Virus record (IMG/VR): IMGVR_UViG_3300035670_000440
Location: 1 to 43,548 of that record
Direction: 5' to 3' (one strand)
Source: a virus
DNA length: 43,548 bases
A program made the translations under genes and the position numbers. Positions 1 to 6,744 of the stretch are shown piece by piece. The notes beneath the pieces were generated by a model, which searched no databases, had not been told where the DNA came from, and was given only the letters and a program-made list of their open reading frames with translations. Each line of letters begins with the position of its first letter. The first letter of the stretch is position 1.

Positions 1-5
1 TTAAT

Positions 6-236
6 ATGTTTGTCGACTTGTTCAAGTACTACATAGATAGTCCTAATTTTGTAGTAGAAAGACTCAATCACCAGGAGTTTACATTCACACCAACTGTAAC
101 TCCTTTGGTAACATTCATGATAAAACGAACAAAAAATGAAAAGAAGATCCTACAACACACACTTCAAGACCATGCTCAAGAAGAGCGGGTCGAGAAACAT
201 CTTGGTAACGGAAAGAAAAAGCTTAGATTGGTATAG
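6..236 (+). CDS. Hypothetical protein, possibly 5'-truncated by the window edge
   Basis: 76 codons if translation starts at the ATG at 6. The frame is also open back to base 1, so the true start may lie outside the window. It is the only frame without an early stop over bases 1-135, which supports coding there. The last third is lysine- and glutamate-rich (IKRTKNEKKI, then ...LGNGKKKLRLV at the end) and overlaps the next small ORF (136-315) in another frame by about 100 bases. I do not recognise the family. The product would be an early protein of the plus-strand block. The overlap leaves open that only one of the two frames is used across 136-236. Confidence 0.5.
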   Translation: MFVDLFKYYIDSPNFVVERLNHQEFTFTPTVTPLVTFMIKRTKNEKKILQHTLQDHAQEERVEKHLGNGKKKLRLV

Positions 237-315
237 CAAACACGAGTTACTGCATGACAATCCAGTCCCTGACGCAAGTAGATATACATCAAAAAGAGGA
301 TATATTGGGTTATGA
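136..315 (+). CDS. Small basic hypothetical protein (59 aa)
   Basis: The ORF begins ATG AAA AGA AGA TCC behind an A-rich stretch and encodes a 59-residue protein starting MKRRSYNTHFKTMLKKSG and ending SRYTSKRGYIGL. Its stop codon TGA at 313-315 overlaps the ATG of the next gene at 312 (ATGA), the coupling used by other genes in this block, such as 4300 and 6395. That overlap is the main reason to call it. It overlaps the preceding frame (6-236) by 101 bases. The N-terminus is strongly basic. The family is not recognised and no function is offered. Confidence 0.55.
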   Translation: MKRRSYNTHFKTMLKKSGSRNILVTERKSLDWYSKHELLHDNPVPDASRYTSKRGYIGL

Positions 316-521
316 TTGAAGTAACTGATGGTTTTAGATACAGTTTTGAGCAGGCTTTTGCTATATTCCAAAGTAATGTAACCAATGAAGTATTCAGTCG
401 AAGGATTGGACACATACCTGCTGCATTACGACCAGAAGATTGTTCATCGCTAATAGAGCTTGCAGATTATATCGAGAGCTGTAGTGATGCAATCAGAGAG
501 TTTGTACAGGACTATGGATGA
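312..521 (+). CDS. Hypothetical protein (69 aa)
   Basis: 69 residues, MIEVTDGFRYSFEQAF... to ...AIREFVQDYG. The start overlaps the preceding stop as ATGA, and the stop TGA at 519-521 overlaps the start of the next gene at 514, so translation is probably coupled on both sides. The composition is that of a soluble, acidic, mostly helical protein with no membrane segment. The family is not recognised. It sits in the early plus-strand block upstream of the recombination and replication genes. Confidence 0.65.
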   Translation: MIEVTDGFRYSFEQAFAIFQSNVTNEVFSRRIGHIPAALRPEDCSSLIELADYIESCSDAIREFVQDYG

Positions 522-936
522 TAAAACATACGTAGAAAGGTACAACAAACTGTATAGAGAGTCTGCTGTTGACTACTCCTTCTTCTCACTGATGATGAAA
601 CATTCTAATGTGAGAGACCAAGAAGATATAAGACTTCTACTTCAGTACTTTAACTACCTGAGAAATGTGTTATCAATGGCATTTGCTCATGGTAAGAGTG
701 CAAAAAATGTTTACGAGGTGCTTGATAGAGATGGGTTTCAGCCTTTCGAGGTCCACTCTATCAGCCACTTCGCAGACAAACAAAAACAGGTTCATTGCAG
801 TAAGTACAAAATACAACTCATGTTTGTAACAATAACTGAAATAGCAGTGGATCTAATGCCTTACACAGGTAAATGGAAAGAAAAAATACTAAAAACAATA
901 ATAGAAAAACTCATAAATGCCGAGATATATAACTGA
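514..936 (+). CDS. Hypothetical protein (140 aa)
   Basis: The frame is open from 460, but the ATG at 514 (MDDKTYVERYNKLY) is preferred because it overlaps the previous stop by eight bases and gives a natural N-terminus. The product is about 140 residues, charged and probably mostly helical (segments such as EDIRLLLQYFNYLRNVLSMAF and EKILKTIIEKLI). No signal peptide or membrane segment is evident. The 3' end overlaps the start of the Sak4-like gene at 917 by 20 bases. The family is not recognised. Its place just ahead of the recombinase suggests a part in DNA metabolism, but nothing in the sequence proves it. Confidence 0.65.
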   Translation: MDDKTYVERYNKLYRESAVDYSFFSLMMKHSNVRDQEDIRLLLQYFNYLRNVLSMAFAHGKSAKNVYEVLDRDGFQPFEVHSISHFADKQKQVHCSKYKIQLMFVTITEIAVDLMPYTGKWKEKILKTIIEKLINAEIYN

Positions 937-1606
937 CCACAGTGTCGAGACAGAAGAGCCAATGTCATTCTTACTATATGGTAAGAGTGGTACTGGTAAG
1001 TCATTTGCACTCAAGAGTATAGACAGACCTATACTTTATATACGACATCCATTCGAGCCATCGCATTCTCACTTCAAAGGTAGAACTAATGTTGTAACTG
1101 TTGAGCTAGATGGTGACGCTAATGGTAGCTGTTGGGATGACTTTCAGCAAGCGCTGAAGATTATTCCTAACTTCAAAGAAAAGAACGAGAATGGTGTAGT
1201 CGTAATAGATTCAATGACAGCATTGTCAAGAGATCTTGAGACCTATATCAAAAGCAAGAACAAGGGAAGAATCGAGCTTAAAGACTGGGGTTTTATGTAT
1301 GACGAGTTATTTCGTGTAGTGCGTATATGTAAAACCAGTAGACTGCATTGTGTAGTCATTCTTTGGGCTGATGTAATGCGTGAAAAGATCAGTGGTGTAA
1401 GTATGGTTCAGCCTAAAACCAGAGGTGGTTTAGGTGAAGAACTACCGCACTACTTTTCAGAAACTATCTATGCTTTTACAAGCAAGGATAAAAATGAACT
1501 AAAATACCTATGGCAACATCGATCCAATGATACTGCTATTGCACGTACAATGGTGGAAGACATGCCAGAATTCACAGACCAAAACTTCAACATATACTTC
1601 AAATAA
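917..1606 (+). CDS. Sak4-like AAA/RecA-fold ATPase (phage recombinase)
   Basis: 229 residues, the usual size of phage Sak4-type ATPases (AAA_24 group). A Walker A motif GKSGTGKS lies at residues 22-29, close behind a short N-terminus. A Walker B-like strand GVVVIDSMTAL has its aspartate near residue 98. Sak4 proteins are RecA-like core ATPases thought to promote single-strand annealing or strand exchange together with a phage SSB. The next gene encodes an SSB-like protein with an IPF tail, which matches that pairing. An alternative start at residue 16 (MSFLLYGKSG) would leave little ahead of the P-loop, so the ATG at 917 is kept. It could be a more general AAA ATPase, but the neighbours favour recombination and replication. 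Confidence 0.8.
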   Translation: MPRYITDHSVETEEPMSFLLYGKSGTGKSFALKSIDRPILYIRHPFEPSHSHFKGRTNVVTVELDGDANGSCWDDFQQALKIIPNFKEKNENGVVVIDSMTALSRDLETYIKSKNKGRIELKDWGFMYDELFRVVRICKTSRLHCVVILWADVMREKISGVSMVQPKTRGGLGEELPHYFSETIYAFTSKDKNELKYLWQHRSNDTAIARTMVEDMPEFTDQNFNIYFK

Positions 1607-1617
1607 GGAATAAGACA

Positions 1618-2187
1618 ATGATTCTAAACACTCAATCAGGTTCAGTAAGCCCAAAGCTAACTCCAGGCTGGAAACTTGTAAAGATCACCGATGTAAGCGT
1701 ACAGGATAACCCTAACGATTATATCAAACATAAGATCACATTGCAGGTAACTAATCAGGAAATTCAAAACGTACTAACATCAGGTTCGTTTCCAGTAGAT
1801 TTACCTATCTGGAACAGGCAGAATCAAGATGGTAGCTACGGTGGTGAGTACGACTTACTGAATCTTTATCGTGCAGCTGGATGTAACGAGAATAAGATCG
1901 GTACAAGCCAGACAGAAGTAGCTCTCGAGTCTTTGAAAGGCAAAGAGATCATGCTTCGTTTCAACCCAAGACCAGGTAGTGTGTACGTTGACGCATATCC
2001 TAAAACAGCTTCGCCTTCTAATGCAGATGAGTCATTCATCGAGTACAAAGAAGGACAGTTTCAGAAGGATTATGCCTATCAACTACAACGCTATGAGTCT
2101 AAACTTGCTTCTCAGGAAGTGCTAGTAAGTGCACCGTTACCAACAAACGGTGCTGAAAAGCGTGGTTCAGTAGAAATTCCATTCTAA
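1618..2187 (+). CDS. SSB-like single-strand DNA-binding protein with IPF tail (DUF669-like)
   Basis: 189 residues. It starts 11 bases after the Sak4-like gene behind AAGGAATAAGACAATG, which may be a weak ribosome site. The first two thirds are rich in beta strands, with segments such as GWKLVKITDVSV, HKITLQVTN and GKEIMLRFNPRPG, as expected for an OB-type fold seen in DUF669-like phage proteins next to Sak4. The protein ends in KRGSVEIPF. This resembles the acidic SSB tail ending in IPF that docks partner proteins, although with fewer acidic residues. The likely role is coating single-stranded DNA for the neighbouring recombinase, primase and helicase. The fold is inferred, and family membership was not tested by a profile search. 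Confidence 0.65.
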   Translation: MILNTQSGSVSPKLTPGWKLVKITDVSVQDNPNDYIKHKITLQVTNQEIQNVLTSGSFPVDLPIWNRQNQDGSYGGEYDLLNLYRAAGCNENKIGTSQTEVALESLKGKEIMLRFNPRPGSVYVDAYPKTASPSNADESFIEYKEGQFQKDYAYQLQRYESKLASQEVLVSAPLPTNGAEKRGSVEIPF

Positions 2188-2504
2188 TGAACGCTGATCT
2201 TGTAAATTTCTTACAGTCTAACAAAGAAAAAGCATTTAAAGCTCAAGTGATAAATCATCACATAGGTGGTAATGCTCGTTCTTTGAGACATGACGTTAAC
2301 GAGTTACGTAAAGCTGGAGTCCCTATCATAAGTGGGGACTTCGGCTATATGTACACAGAAGACGTACAAAAGATAGATCGTTGTCTTGAAAGACTTGCAA
2401 GCACTTCTAATAACATATTCAAGGTTATTATGGCTTTGACATCTACAAAGACAAAAATACTTAGAGGAGATAGCAATGGACCACTATTCGACGGGTCTCA
2501 TTGA
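2187..2504 (+). CDS. Winged-helix DNA-binding protein
   Basis: 105 residues. The start codon shares its first base with the stop of the SSB-like gene (TAATG). Residues about 25-60 (IGGNARSLRHDVNELRKAGVPIISGDFGYMYTED) follow the pattern of phage winged-helix proteins: a recognition helix RxxVxxLRxxGxPI, then a short glycine-aromatic wing (GYMY). Such proteins occur in phage replication modules and may guide replication proteins or act as regulators. The C-terminal part looks helical, and the last 29 bases overlap the primase gene. The DNA-binding fold is well supported by pattern. The exact role, replication initiation or transcription control, is not. Confidence 0.65.
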   Translation: MNADLVNFLQSNKEKAFKAQVINHHIGGNARSLRHDVNELRKAGVPIISGDFGYMYTEDVQKIDRCLERLASTSNNIFKVIMALTSTKTKILRGDSNGPLFDGSH

Positions 2505-3468
2505 GATAGTCTTCAATAAAACAAACAGGTGGAATATGATAGCACCCGAACAGGTGCTGTCATATACTCCTGACGATAGAATAGAAACCTATAGATCCAT
2601 GTATCTGTGGCCAGAACGTGCCATAGATATGGTATCAAGATGGAAGCATATAGGTAAAGGCAATTCGGGTACAAGTTGGGATGAAGAAATGATTCCAGAT
2701 GAGGTTGTTATTGACCTTGATCTAAAACTTAGTAATCAACAACAGCTTGAAGAGCAAGCAGAAGAGTATTATGAAGCTATAGCTAGATTCTGTCCAACGG
2801 ATAGGTTTGCTATTTTCAGCTCTGGCACAGGACTTCATGTGCATTTCTGCAAATCTTTGTTTAACATACAACCATCAAAAAACGTACCTTACATAACCAA
2901 ACAAGTAGCTTTAGCTATAGAAAGACACATAAGTATCAACAAGCCTTGTGCTATTGATACGTCTATCTATCATCAAGTGGCTTGTTACCGCATGATTGGA
3001 TCTATAAATCCTAAAACGAATACTCGCAAGAGACTTTTAGGAGGTAACTATCCATTTACTCCTGGACATCACGTACTAAGTTATATGGCAGACTATGTTG
3101 TGCCAGAACCAGTACGCCATCGTCCAGTAGAAACACAATACCCTGCTGTCACACCTTGCATGACTAAGCTATGGCAACTAGGCTTTGAGCATGCAAAAAA
3201 CCATCACGGTAGACATAATACAGTATTAGCTTTGGCTTCTTGGATGGTATACAACAATATGCCAAAAGATATAGCAGAGCTATCTATTGTAAACTGGATT
3301 GAACAGACCAATATACCTTACGACAAACACGATACGATTCGATCTATTAACGAAGCATATCAGAGAAAGGTAAGATTTGGATGTTCAAGTGAAATACTAT
3401 CAACATACTGCATGAGCCATTGCAAACTATATGACAGAAAGAACAATCAGAGCAGCAAAGTCTATTGA
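2476..3468 (+). CDS. Archaeo-eukaryotic-type primase (PrimPol-like)
   Basis: 330 residues. A good ribosome site (AGAGGAG) precedes the ATG at 2476, one of few in this block, which fixes the start despite the overlap with the previous gene. The three archaeo-eukaryotic primase (AEP) motifs are visible: VVIDLDLK with D80 and D82, SSGTGLHVHF at 116-124 (the s-G-x-G-x-H motif), and AIDTSIY with D161, followed by RMIGSINPKT. The C-terminus has cysteines C303, C312 and C316 near H315, a possible small zinc site. The protein would lay primers, and possibly extend them, at the fork beside the helicase encoded next. No DnaG-type TOPRIM pattern is seen. Confidence in the catalytic core is high; polymerase versus pure primase activity cannot be told. 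Confidence 0.75.
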   Translation: MDHYSTGLIEIVFNKTNRWNMIAPEQVLSYTPDDRIETYRSMYLWPERAIDMVSRWKHIGKGNSGTSWDEEMIPDEVVIDLDLKLSNQQQLEEQAEEYYEAIARFCPTDRFAIFSSGTGLHVHFCKSLFNIQPSKNVPYITKQVALAIERHISINKPCAIDTSIYHQVACYRMIGSINPKTNTRKRLLGGNYPFTPGHHVLSYMADYVVPEPVRHRPVETQYPAVTPCMTKLWQLGFEHAKNHHGRHNTVLALASWMVYNNMPKDIAELSIVNWIEQTNIPYDKHDTIRSINEAYQRKVRFGCSSEILSTYCMSHCKLYDRKNNQSSKVY

Positions 3469-4303
3469 AACAAGACTCAAACAAGTACAAACTAAAAAGT
3501 ATCTAGACCTAGCTGCCTTTTTTGGTAGACCAAACGCAGACTTGAAGATGTTTGATGGTGATATACTTTTGCTTGTAGGTGGATCAGGTGCTAACAAGAC
3601 CACTATAATGCAAAATATTGTTCATTATACACATGAGCCTACACTTTATGTTTCACCAGAAGTGTACGACCATTTGTTTTACAGAAGACAGCTTCAGATA
3701 ATAACGGGCATGTCTAAGCATGCAGTGTTATCTAACTACAAGTATTTGTTTGATGAATACCATAAAGAGCTTGATCTAATACATTTGGTTTGTAATGGTA
3801 TTAACGAAGTGTCTTTGCAGGAAACCTTAGCAGATGTGTCTATGACAATGGGTATTAAGAACATTGTATTGGACCACATGAAGCTTATGGATCTGCAAGG
3901 TGACTTTACACGTAGAGCTGAGGAGTTTGTAGCATGGCTTAAACCATTTGCAAGCGCAAGAGGTATTAAGGTATTTATGGTATCACAAGTACCTAAGTCT
4001 GCTATGATGCCAAGCTATGCGACAGGCAAAGTAAGAGATCTAGAGATCTATGACGCTGCAGGTGCTTCGGGTTTGTATCAGATTGCTGACCTAGCAATGA
4101 CGATCAACGCACCTACAGGTATTAACGAACCTATACGCTATGTGTCTTTTGGTAAAGCAAGAGATGGCGAAGCGTACAAGGTCGTAGGCGTTCCTTTACG
4201 GCTTGATGTTGATTCTATGCGAATGATACCATTACGTCCAGATGAGGAGATGCAAATAAAAGAACAAAGAGCACAACGAATAAATAACTCAGTAATAAAA
4301 TGA
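3431..4303 (+). CDS. DnaB/RecA-fold replicative helicase
   Basis: 290 residues, overlapping the primase gene by 38 bases. The RecA core begins after about 45 residues: GDILLLVGGSGANKTT (Walker A at 50-57), NIVLDHMKLMD with D148 (Walker B), VFMVSQVPKS with Q186 (motif H3), and YVSFGKARDG near 237-246, which matches the DnaB H4 arginine-finger region. The Walker A is unusual: asparagine 55 stands where the glycine before the catalytic lysine is expected. Length and motif order fit a phage DnaB-like helicase without an N-terminal primase-interaction domain. It probably works with the AEP primase and the SSB-like protein. A RecA/KaiC-type ATPase with another role is the main alternative. Confidence 0.75.
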   Translation: MTERTIRAAKSIETRLKQVQTKKYLDLAAFFGRPNADLKMFDGDILLLVGGSGANKTTIMQNIVHYTHEPTLYVSPEVYDHLFYRRQLQIITGMSKHAVLSNYKYLFDEYHKELDLIHLVCNGINEVSLQETLADVSMTMGIKNIVLDHMKLMDLQGDFTRRAEEFVAWLKPFASARGIKVFMVSQVPKSAMMPSYATGKVRDLEIYDAAGASGLYQIADLAMTINAPTGINEPIRYVSFGKARDGEAYKVVGVPLRLDVDSMRMIPLRPDEEMQIKEQRAQRINNSVIK

Positions 4304-4842
4304 AAAGCACATACGAGATTGTATCAGAGCTAAAGTTTGCTAAAGATGCTATTATAGATATGATGGAGCAAACAGAAGGTGAGATTACAGATGCAGTAAG
4401 CGAGGTTCTTGAAAAGATCCAACAGCTGCAAGTAGAATCAAGCCAAAAGATAGCAGCAGTTGACTGGGTGTTTGGGCAAATTCAAGAGCGTAAAGCTATG
4501 ATTGAAGGTGCTGCTAAATACCATGCCGACAGACTAGCACAGTACAAAGCTAATCTTGCTTCCATAGAAGTGCAACAAGACAGGCTTAAGTACAAGGTTA
4601 TGGATCTTATGTTAGCTAATAACATGGACGCTATAGATCTGGAACATAAAAAGATTAAGCTTATGTACAGCAAAAGCCTGGTAGTTGAAGAACTAGATAA
4701 AGCTATTGCTAACGTACCACAGGAGTATTTACGTACTAAAGTGGAGATCGATAAAACTCCGCTAAAGAAACATATCGAGGAAACAGGTGTATCCTACGAT
4801 GGTGTGGTTATTCAAGAGAGTCCTTACATTAGAGGCCTATGA
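4300..4842 (+). CDS. Gp157-like coiled-coil protein
   Basis: 180 residues, coupled to the helicase by an ATGA overlap. The sequence has the layout of the siphovirus Gp157 family: a long helical region about residues 5-105 with heptad-like spacing (DAVSEVLEKIQQL, AQYKANLASIEVQQDRLKYKVMDLML), then a short strand-rich C-terminus with KIKLMYSKSLVVEE and PQEYLRTKVEIDKTPLKKHI. The TP-K-IK-like end (KTPLKKHIEETG) is characteristic. The family is common in phage replication and recombination blocks beside SSB or recombinase genes. Its biochemistry is poorly known. Family assignment is good, function is open. Confidence 0.75.
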   Translation: MKSTYEIVSELKFAKDAIIDMMEQTEGEITDAVSEVLEKIQQLQVESSQKIAAVDWVFGQIQERKAMIEGAAKYHADRLAQYKANLASIEVQQDRLKYKVMDLMLANNMDAIDLEHKKIKLMYSKSLVVEELDKAIANVPQEYLRTKVEIDKTPLKKHIEETGVSYDGVVIQESPYIRGL

Positions 4843-5195
4843 AAGCGTCTAGTGCAAAGGCAAAAGGTAGAGCACTTGTAAAGTCATTCGCTGAGGGTTT
4901 GTCCAATGCTCTCGGTATTAACATGGATGAGTTTACAATCACGCCTTCTGGTGTTAACGGGGAGGACTTAGTTCCTTCCCCTTATGCTAGAAAGTTATTT
5001 CCGTATTCAGTAGAAGGCAAATCTAGGGCAAGGATAGCTATCTACGAATGGATGAAGCAAGCTGAAGGTCACGGACACGAGCCTTTGCTTGTCGTAAAAC
5101 AAAACAGGAGTACGCCTCTTGTGATAATGAAACAAGAAACATTCTATAAAATGATTAAAGATGCACGAATCAAAACAAATAAAGATAGTGATTGA
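4839..5195 (+). CDS. PDDEXK-type phage endonuclease / resolvase-like protein
   Basis: 118 residues, overlapping the Gp157-like gene by four bases (ATGA). The N-terminus KASSAKAKGRALVKSF, the motif GEDLVPSPYARKLFPYSVEGK, and the segment EPLLVVKQNRSTPLVIM follow the plan of small phage PDDEXK nucleases, described as Holliday-junction resolvase-like. Candidate metal ligands are D43 in GED and the E59-x-K61 pair in VEGK. It may resolve recombination or replication intermediates made by the Sak4-like system, or debranch DNA before packaging. The short length matches the family. The substrate is inferred. Confidence 0.7.
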   Translation: MKASSAKAKGRALVKSFAEGLSNALGINMDEFTITPSGVNGEDLVPSPYARKLFPYSVEGKSRARIAIYEWMKQAEGHGHEPLLVVKQNRSTPLVIMKQETFYKMIKDARIKTNKDSD

Positions 5196-5352
5196 GCTTG
5201 ACTATGAGTCATCTCAAGCAGATTTAAAAGACTTAAGACCGTACATTGAACGTATGACTAGCTTTAGTCTTGACAGTGTTGGCAAGGACTGGGAAGGCAA
5301 TACATTATACTTGTATGATGCTAATTGCAGGAAGCTTTATGTCAAAAAGTAA
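5161..5352 (+). CDS. Hypothetical protein (63 aa)
   Basis: 63 residues, MHESKQIKIVIELDYESSQ... to ...NCRKLYVKK, overlapping the nuclease gene by 35 bases and the next gene by 14. No ribosome site is visible before the ATG, so translation is probably coupled. The pattern suggests a small alpha/beta protein: an N-terminal strand IKIVIELDY, a helix, then a strand NTLYLYD. The family is not recognised. Confidence 0.55.
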   Translation: MHESKQIKIVIELDYESSQADLKDLRPYIERMTSFSLDSVGKDWEGNTLYLYDANCRKLYVKK

Positions 5353-5866
5353 TCCAATCTATCCCAATCCTATAATGGCTTATTCAATAAGAACATTGTT
5401 TAGTGGCAATCATTTTTCTTGTTTAGGAGATCATGGTTACTACTCTAACAATGCTATTATGAACTGGTGGACTCATGAACATTTGAACAAACCACTAGCA
5501 GAACAAGCTAAGAAGTTTGGATTCTATGATGCTATAAAAGAATTGTTTGCTAATGCTAATACGCATGATAACCCAGCAAATAATTGTTATAACATCTTTT
5601 ATCTAAAGAAACGATTAATGCTTCCAATAGATGAGGATGGTGACTTTGTTATCTATTCAGATAATGAAGAAACATCAAGCTTGTTTGGTGAAGCTATATC
5701 AAACAGTATGATTATGGTCCCTGCTTCAAAGAACTTTGCTCCTATTCTTATCACTACATTTTCTAATGATGAGAACGATCAAATCTTTGAAGCTATAGAT
5801 TCCATATCACTTTATTCATCAATGATTACACATAACAATGAAAACAGCAAGAAGCAACACAGTTGA
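5339..5866 (+). CDS. Hypothetical protein (175 aa)
   Basis: The open frame extends upstream to 5270, but the ATG at 5339 (MSKSNPIYPNP) is chosen. It overlaps the previous stop by 14 bases, in line with the packing of this block, while the upstream codons read through the preceding gene. The product has no clear membrane segment or signal peptide. It is rich in aromatic and asparagine residues (NNAIMNWWTHEHLN, HDNPANNCYNIFYL). The family is not recognised and no catalytic motif stands out. Confidence 0.6.
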   Translation: MSKSNPIYPNPIMAYSIRTLFSGNHFSCLGDHGYYSNNAIMNWWTHEHLNKPLAEQAKKFGFYDAIKELFANANTHDNPANNCYNIFYLKKRLMLPIDEDGDFVIYSDNEETSSLFGEAISNSMIMVPASKNFAPILITTFSNDENDQIFEAIDSISLYSSMITHNNENSKKQHS

Positions 5867-6059
5867 GTACTATGTAGGTGGTCGTATTAGAGTAAGATTT
5901 GAATCTTCTGGACATGAAAGTGATCACGAGTTTGAAAGTATGGTTCTAGCTGAGTTAGAAGAAAAACTAATTCAGCTATCCACGACTGGAAAAATCTTTG
6001 AATACTTACATGCTGAAGAAATAGATCATACATGGGAAGAAATTCCTTACGAAGAATAA
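5838..6059 (+). CDS. Small acidic hypothetical protein (73 aa)
   Basis: 73 residues, MKTARSNTVEYYVGGRIRVRF... to ...DHTWEEIPYEE, overlapping the previous gene by 29 bases. The first half looks strand-rich (VEYYVGGRIRVRFES), the second half helical and very acidic, ending in EE just before the stop. A GGGCATG hairpin follows 7 bases after the stop. The family is not recognised. Confidence 0.6.
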   Translation: MKTARSNTVEYYVGGRIRVRFESSGHESDHEFESMVLAELEEKLIQLSTTGKIFEYLHAEEIDHTWEEIPYEE

Positions 6060-6066
6060 CAATAAC

Positions 6067-6090
6067 GGGCATGGCTGAAAGGTCATGCCC
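6067..6090 (+). promoter_or_regulatory. Intergenic hairpin GGGCATG/CATGCCC
   Basis: A perfect 7-bp inverted repeat (6067-6073 with 6084-6090) with a 10-base loop sits between the stop of the 73-aa gene and the next start at 6111. It is followed by AAAACTTTAACG rather than a run of T, so it is not a clean intrinsic terminator. It could be an mRNA stability or processing element. A second hairpin of similar setting lies at 6594-6636. Confidence 0.5.
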
Positions 6091-6110
6091 AAAACTTTAA
6101 CGAGAAAACA

Positions 6111-6398
6111 ATGATAGGAACAACAAAAGAAATAATACGTGATCTTTTAGCTTATCACGGAGAAGATCTATACATGGCTATAGACTTATGGACTATAGAT
6201 GATGTTGCTGAAATACTCAACGACATAGATCCAGACAACCTATATCCATATAATCAGTTAACAAAAGATGACTTTGTGTTAATACTAGAACGTGCCTACA
6301 GCTCGGCTACTAGTGATAGCCCACTGTCTTGGGACTCTATTTCAAGTGAAATACAATATTACGTATACAACAAATATCTAAAGGAAAGACAAGAATGA
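6111..6398 (+). CDS. Hypothetical acidic protein (95 aa)
   Basis: 95 residues, MIGTTKEIIRDLLAYHG... to ...YNKYLKERQE, highly acidic with several short helices (TIDDVAEILNDIDPDNLYPYN). No Shine-Dalgarno is obvious before the ATG (CGAGAAAACAATG). The stop overlaps the next start as ATGA at 6395. The family is not recognised. Small acidic early proteins of phages are often host-takeover or anti-restriction factors, but nothing specific supports that here. Confidence 0.6.
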   Translation: MIGTTKEIIRDLLAYHGEDLYMAIDLWTIDDVAEILNDIDPDNLYPYNQLTKDDFVLILERAYSSATSDSPLSWDSISSEIQYYVYNKYLKERQE

Positions 6399-6586
6399 AA
6401 ACATACGAAGTCTTGGTAGATGTTTGGGAAGATGAAGAATGGGTTACTAAAAGTCTATTTTTAGCTTTAGATCCCAACAGTAATCTAGAAGAACAAGCAT
6501 TGCGTATTATACTAAGTATTTCCAGAAATAGTGGATTTACTGTTAGTGTAAATACTATCGAAGTAATACAAGAAGACGAAGAATAA
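6395..6586 (+). CDS. Hypothetical acidic protein (63 aa)
   Basis: 63 residues, MKTYEVLVDVWEDEEW... to ...NTIEVIQEDEE. AAAGGAAAG nine bases ahead of the ATG is a plausible ribosome site, and the ATGA overlap couples it to the previous gene. A beta-alpha-beta pattern is likely (TYEVLVDVW, helix NLEEQALRIILSI, FTVSVNTIEVI). Like the gene ending at 6059, it ends in acidic residues and GAAGAATAA and is followed by a GC-rich hairpin. The family is not recognised. Confidence 0.6.
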   Translation: MKTYEVLVDVWEDEEWVTKSLFLALDPNSNLEEQALRIILSISRNSGFTVSVNTIEVIQEDEE

Positions 6587-6593
6587 TAACAAA

Positions 6594-6636
6594 GGGGCAG
6601 GATAATGACCACAGGCCATTTACGATAACCTGCCCC
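6594..6636 (+). promoter_or_regulatory. Intergenic hairpin GGGGCAGG/CCTGCCCC
   Basis: A perfect 8-bp inverted repeat (6594-6601 with 6629-6636) encloses 27 bases and starts seven bases after the stop of the 63-aa gene. No T-run follows (AATGTTGCTC). The setting mirrors the hairpin at 6067-6090: an acidic gene ending GAAGAATAA, an AATAAC-like spacer, then a GGGC-rich stem. An mRNA 3'-end or processing element is the likeliest reading, and a partial terminator is possible. Confidence 0.5.
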
Positions 6637-6654
6637 AATGTTGCTCAACAAACG

Positions 6655-6669
6655 GTTACAATTTGTAAC
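6655..6669. promoter_or_regulatory. 15-bp palindrome, operator-like
   Basis: GTTACAA-T-TTGTAAC is a perfect 7+1+7 palindrome in the non-coding stretch before the tRNA-like element. Its size fits a dimeric DNA-binding protein site. No second copy was noticed elsewhere by eye, so regulatory use is only a suggestion. Confidence 0.35.
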
Positions 6670-6695
6670 GCTTTCGTATATTAGATTATCAAACT

Positions 6696-6719
6696 GCTGG
6701 GGCTTACCGTAAGATCAGC
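6696..6719 (+). other. Small stem-loop upstream of the tRNA-like element
   Basis: GCTG/CAGC (6696-6699 with 6716-6719) surrounds an inner CTT/AAG pairing with loop ACCGT. The stem is interrupted by GGG and AT bulges. It lies 25 bases before the tRNA-like element and could belong to a longer structured transcript. Evidence is weak. Confidence 0.25.
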
Positions 6720-6744
6720 TTGCTAACTGGCAGTCTTTCTGGCA

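Noticed and set aside
150-415. Two minus-strand frames near the left edge
   Set aside because: They run antisense to three coupled plus-strand genes and overlap each other; no ribosome site and no minus-strand neighbours.
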